Assembly: GCA_023443705.1 (NCBI GenBank)
Contig: JAEZTD010000328.1
Location: forward strand, 1-5,699
DNA length: 5,699 nucleotides
Direction of reading: 5' to 3'
DNA from: Bacillota bacterium
GTDB lineage: Bacteria > Bacillota > Clostridia > Christensenellales > Aristaeellaceae
Shown: positions 3,926 to 5,699 of the stretch, piece by piece
How positions within the stretch are numbered: position 1 is the first letter of the stretch
Layout of the letters: every line of letters begins with the position of its first letter
Made by a program: the position numbers and the translations under genes
The notes under the pieces: generated by a model
What the model was told of the DNA's origin: nothing
Databases searched by the model: none
Seen by the model: only the letters and a program-made list of their open reading frames with translations

Positions 3926-5323
3926 ATGCAGAAAGACGATCAAAAGAAACAAGAGTCCGTTCAGGCGGCGACACCGGGCGGGACGGACGCGGAGAAGAGC
4001 GCGGCGGTAAAAGGCCCTGCGCAGCCGGGCGCTGCGACCCCGGCCGGCGGACAGGCCGGCGAGGGCGAAAGGCGCGCAGCGCGCAGGAAGGCCGCCGCGA
4101 AGCGGGGGAATAAGCCGCTGAAGGACCCGACGGTGATGAAGCTCTCGAAGAGCGTCCGTACCGGCGGCAAGTCCACCATTACATATACAAAGGAAGCCAT
4201 TTCCCGCTTCAATACGTTTACCCAGAGCCAGCAGGCGAAAAAGCTCTCGGGGCTGCGGGGCGTTAACATGACGTTCCCGCTGTTCATCGCGCTGAGTTTT
4301 CTGATCCTGCTGTTCGCGCTGATGGCGCTGGACAACTCCTCCGTGCAGGTGGACCGGCAGACCATCTCGCTGGTAGGGCTTCCGGAAGACATGGAAGGGT
4401 ACACGATCGTCCAGATTTCGGACCTCCACGGCCGGGATTTCGGCGCGAGCCAGGCGGCGCTTCTTCGGACCATCAACGCTGAGAGCTACAACCTCATCGT
4501 GTTCACCGGCGACATGGTGGGGTCTTCCGGAAACGCGCAGCCCTTTTACGACATTCTGGACGGCCTCACGGCCCGGCGTCCCCGCTACTTCATCCCGGGC
4601 GATTCCGACCCGGACATTCTTCTCGATAAGCCCCGGGACACCGTCGGCACGCTGCAGGAGGTCATCCTCAATGACTGGGTGCTGGGCGCGAAAGCCCGCG
4701 GCGCGGAGCTTCTGTCCTCCGCCACCGGGGTCGAGGTCGGTCAGTCCAGGCTTTGGCTGACGCCCGCGACACAGCTGAACCTCAACATCACGAATTCGGT
4801 CAAGCTCCTCGAGGAGCAGATGACGCAGGAGACCGAAGGCACGCTGAGCGGCCTCGAGGGCGACCACAACAACCTGCCCTTTACCACCTGGCGCTACAAC
4901 CAGCTCAAGGCCACCCAGGACACCATCCCGCTGATGAGCGCGGCGGATTTGCAGATCGCGCTTTCCCACATCCCCCCCACCGAGCAGTACATCAACGTAT
5001 CGCAGGAGCTGGGGTCGAAGGGTACCCGCGCCTACCTCTATACGCCGGATTTGGTGCTGGCCGGGCACTACTGCGGCGGGGGCTGGAAGCTGCCCTTCCT
5101 CGGCGCGTTCTACATCCCGTCCACTTTCGCTCCGCGGCACGGCTGGTTCCCCGCCCAAGAGGATGTGGAGGGCATGAAGCAGTTGGGCGGCACGCTGGTG
5201 TACACGTCGCCGGGCCTCGGCATGACGGACCGCATCTCCCTGCCCAAGTTCCGCCTGCTCAACTCCCCCAAGATTTCGGTGTTGAAGCTGACCAGTGCCA
5301 TCGGCGATCTGTTGGGGTCGTAA
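3926..5323 (+). CDS. Membrane-anchored YkuE-like metallophosphoesterase with altered active-site motifs
   Basis: This 465-residue protein has three parts. Residues 1-114 are a low-complexity, Lys/Ala/Gly-rich, probably disordered tail. One hydrophobic segment (PLFIALSFLILLFALMAL, about 118-135) follows; with the basic tail in the cytoplasm, the catalytic domain would lie outside. The domain carries calcineurin-like motifs: DLHG (Asp166, His168), TGDMVG (Asp196), SHIPP (His348) and GHYCGG (His381). It closes like YkuE-type enzymes, with KLPFLG...PRHGWFP...GGTLVYTSPGLG. Three signature positions differ: GNHD/E reads GDSD at 225-228, and GHTH reads GHYC at 380-383. The stretch from GDSD to SHIPP is long and lacks the usual GvDD-like segment. 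YkuE-type enzymes hydrolyse phosphoesters, often lipid-linked; the substrate here is unknown and catalysis is in doubt. The gene is monocistronic, with its own promoter and a terminator at the stop codon. Confidence 0.9.
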   Translation: MQKDDQKKQESVQAATPGGTDAEKSAAVKGPAQPGAATPAGGQAGEGERRAARRKAAAKRGNKPLKDPTVMKLSKSVRTGGKSTITYTKEAISRFNTFTQSQQAKKLSGLRGVNMTFPLFIALSFLILLFALMALDNSSVQVDRQTISLVGLPEDMEGYTIVQISDLHGRDFGASQAALLRTINAESYNLIVFTGDMVGSSGNAQPFYDILDGLTARRPRYFIPGDSDPDILLDKPRDTVGTLQEVILNDWVLGAKARGAELLSSATGVEVGQSRLWLTPATQLNLNITNSVKLLEEQMTQETEGTLSGLEGDHNNLPFTTWRYNQLKATQDTIPLMSAADLQIALSHIPPTEQYINVSQELGSKGTRAYLYTPDLVLAGHYCGGGWKLPFLGAFYIPSTFAPRHGWFPAQEDVEGMKQLGGTLVYTSPGLGMTDRISLPKFRLLNSPKISVLKLTSAIGDLLGS

Positions 5324-5341
5324 CCCGGAAACCGGGTTTTT
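5322..5341 (+). terminator. Intrinsic terminator overlapping the phosphoesterase stop codon
   Basis: AACCCGG (5322-5328) pairs with CCGGGTT (5332-5338) around AAA, and the T-run is 5337-5341. The stem includes the last two bases of the TAA stop (5321-5323), so a terminating ribosome could compete with hairpin formation. Confidence 0.75.
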
Positions 5342-5345
5342 CCAT

Positions 5346-5374
5346 GGCGGGTGCCGCGTTCTGCGGCGCCCGCC
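5346..5374 (+). terminator. Strong 12-bp GC hairpin, probable backup terminator
   Basis: GGCGGGTGCCGC (5346-5357) pairs with GCGGCGCCCGCC (5363-5374) with one G-U pair and a five-base loop. The downstream bases TTCAGTTTTAGGTTT are T-rich but interrupted. It lies five bases beyond the first terminator and may act as a second stop or a 3'-end stabiliser. Confidence 0.55.
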
Positions 5375-5437
5375 TTCAGTTTTAGGTTTATGTCTTCATG
5401 CTCTGCCTGAGAATGTGGAGCCCGTCGAACCGTGCGG

Positions 5438-5460
5438 CGGAACGCGCAAAGCGCATTCCG
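5438..5460. repeat. Inverted repeat with CGCAAAGCG core
   Basis: CGGAA (5438-5442) pairs with TTCCG (5456-5460). After one mismatch GCGC (5444-5447) pairs with GCGC (5451-5454) around AAA. The core CGCAAAGCG (5445-5453) recurs exactly at 5572-5580. Confidence 0.6.
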
Positions 5461-5520
5461 TCGTATCGAAGCTGACCGAGGCCTGCATGTACGGCCGATG
5501 GCTGCGACCGCGTGGCGCGC

Positions 5521-5552
5521 AGACCCGGCCGTGGGGTTTGCCCGCAGGGTCT
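5521..5552. repeat. Inverted repeat, 6 bp plus 5 bp
   Basis: AGACCC (5521-5526) pairs with GGGTCT (5547-5552), and GTGGG (5531-5535) with CCCGC (5541-5545) including one G-U pair. Internal bases GGCC and A are unpaired. Confidence 0.5.
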
Positions 5553-5561
5553 ACCGAAAAA

Positions 5562-5592
5562 TCGCATGAACCGCAAAGCGGGATTCGTGCGA
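5562..5592. repeat. Inverted repeat, 9 bp plus 4 bp, with CGCAAAGCG core
   Basis: TCGCATGAA (5562-5570) pairs with TTCGTGCGA (5584-5592) with one G-U pair. CCGC (5571-5574) pairs with GCGG (5578-5581) around AAA, leaving GA bulged. The core repeats that of 5438-5460 exactly while the arms are unrelated. Confidence 0.65.
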
Positions 5593-5643
5593 CCGGCGCA
5601 CATGCGTCGGAATGAGTTTGCGCATTCTTAAAAGAGAAATCTA

Positions 5644-5672
5644 TTGACAAACCGGCGGCCTGATGGTACATT
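5644..5672 (+). promoter_or_regulatory. Sigma-A promoter of the gene beyond the right edge
   Basis: A perfect TTGACA (5644-5649) is followed after 17 bases by TACATT (5667-5672, 4 of 6 to TATAAT). The start would be near 5679. GGTA-CATTA-TACC (5665-5677) is a small dyad across the -10 region. The CIRCE half-site starts about five bases after the predicted start, the usual kind of position for HrcA repression. Confidence 0.75.
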
Positions 5673-5683
5673 ATACCCAGAGC

Positions 5684-5699
5684 TTAGCACTCGGAACAC
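5684..5699 (+). promoter_or_regulatory. Left half of a CIRCE operator (HrcA binding site), cut by the window edge
   Basis: TTAGCACTC (5684-5692) is identical to the left arm of CIRCE (TTAGCACTC-N9-GAGTGCTAA). The window ends seven bases into the nine-base spacer. CIRCE is bound by the heat-shock repressor HrcA and in Bacillota lies before groESL and hrcA-grpE-dnaK. The arm match plus a promoter directly upstream makes chance unlikely, although the right arm is not visible. Confidence 0.85.

Larger units (their letters stand above)
5375..5643. other. Gene-free stretch filled with hairpins
   Basis: I find no convincing gene here; the short open frames lack ribosome binding sites and recognisable domains. 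Besides the three stems listed separately (5438-5460, 5521-5552, 5562-5592) two weaker ones are present. TCGAAGC (5466-5472) pairs with GCTGCGA (5501-5507) with one mismatch, and GGCC/GGCC (5480-5483 with 5493-5496) lies inside it. GAATG (5610-5614) pairs with CATTC (5623-5627). The bases 5375-5437 hold little structure beyond CCG-TG-CGG at 5430-5437. The stretch could be 3'-flanking palindromes or an unrecognised structured RNA. Confidence 0.5.

Noticed and set aside
3920..5158. Long minus-strand open frame (412 codons) opposite the phosphoesterase
   Set aside because: It is fully antisense to a gene with clear domains and promoter; the Arg/Gly/Val-rich translation shows no domain. Such frames are common in high-GC DNA.
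5295..5671. Short open frames on both strands in the right-hand hairpin region
   Set aside because: No ribosome binding sites, mutually overlapping, Cys/Arg-rich translations, and they run through terminators and stems.
5670..5698. Minus-strand TATAAT (5675-5670) as a promoter reading leftward
   Set aside because: The -35 slot at 17-base spacing reads TGTTCC, a poor match, and no minus-strand gene follows; the -10 match is explained by the small dyad of the plus-strand promoter.

Overview
The window looks like chromosomal DNA of a high-GC, probably endospore-forming member of Clostridia (Bacillota). The evidence is a SpoIID-family lipoprotein, a standard bacterial RadA, strong GGAGG-type ribosome binding sites, sigma-A promoters with perfect TATAAT boxes, and the left half of a CIRCE (HrcA) operator at the right edge. 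The species cannot be named from this sequence. No mobile element, CRISPR array, tRNA or rRNA is visible.

Layout, left to right. Positions 1-208 hold a run of hairpins that may overlap the last codons of an incomplete plus-strand gene (stop at 70-72), closed by a plus-strand intrinsic terminator (185-208). On the minus strand, reading right to left, come radA (3819-2449), a SpoIID/LytB-domain lipoprotein (2376-1390) and a ZnuA-like metal-binding lipoprotein (1141-218). On the plus strand, divergent from radA, is a membrane-anchored metallophosphoesterase (3926-5323) with its own terminator overlapping the stop codon. Positions 5346-5627 are a second long run of hairpins. The window ends in a sigma-A promoter and half a CIRCE element, so a heat-shock operon (groESL or hrcA-grpE-dnaK) probably starts just outside.

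How the parts may work together. radA and the phosphoesterase share a compact 106-base divergent promoter whose two -35 positions fall on the same six bases. The radA-to-spoIID gap contains a sigma-E-like promoter and a hairpin that would cover half of the spoIID ribosome binding site only in transcripts reading through from radA. Sporulation-specific transcripts starting at the local promoter would lack the blocking arm. This is inferred from sequence.

Most notable: (1) the promoter/hairpin arrangement before the SpoIID-like gene; (2) a YkuE-like phosphoesterase with three altered signature residues, including loss of the GNHD histidine; (3) a ZnuA-family protein in which two of the usual metal-binding histidines are replaced by Arg and Trp; (4) dense arrays of separate hairpins filling three intergenic regions, several sharing a CGCAA(A)GCG-like core.
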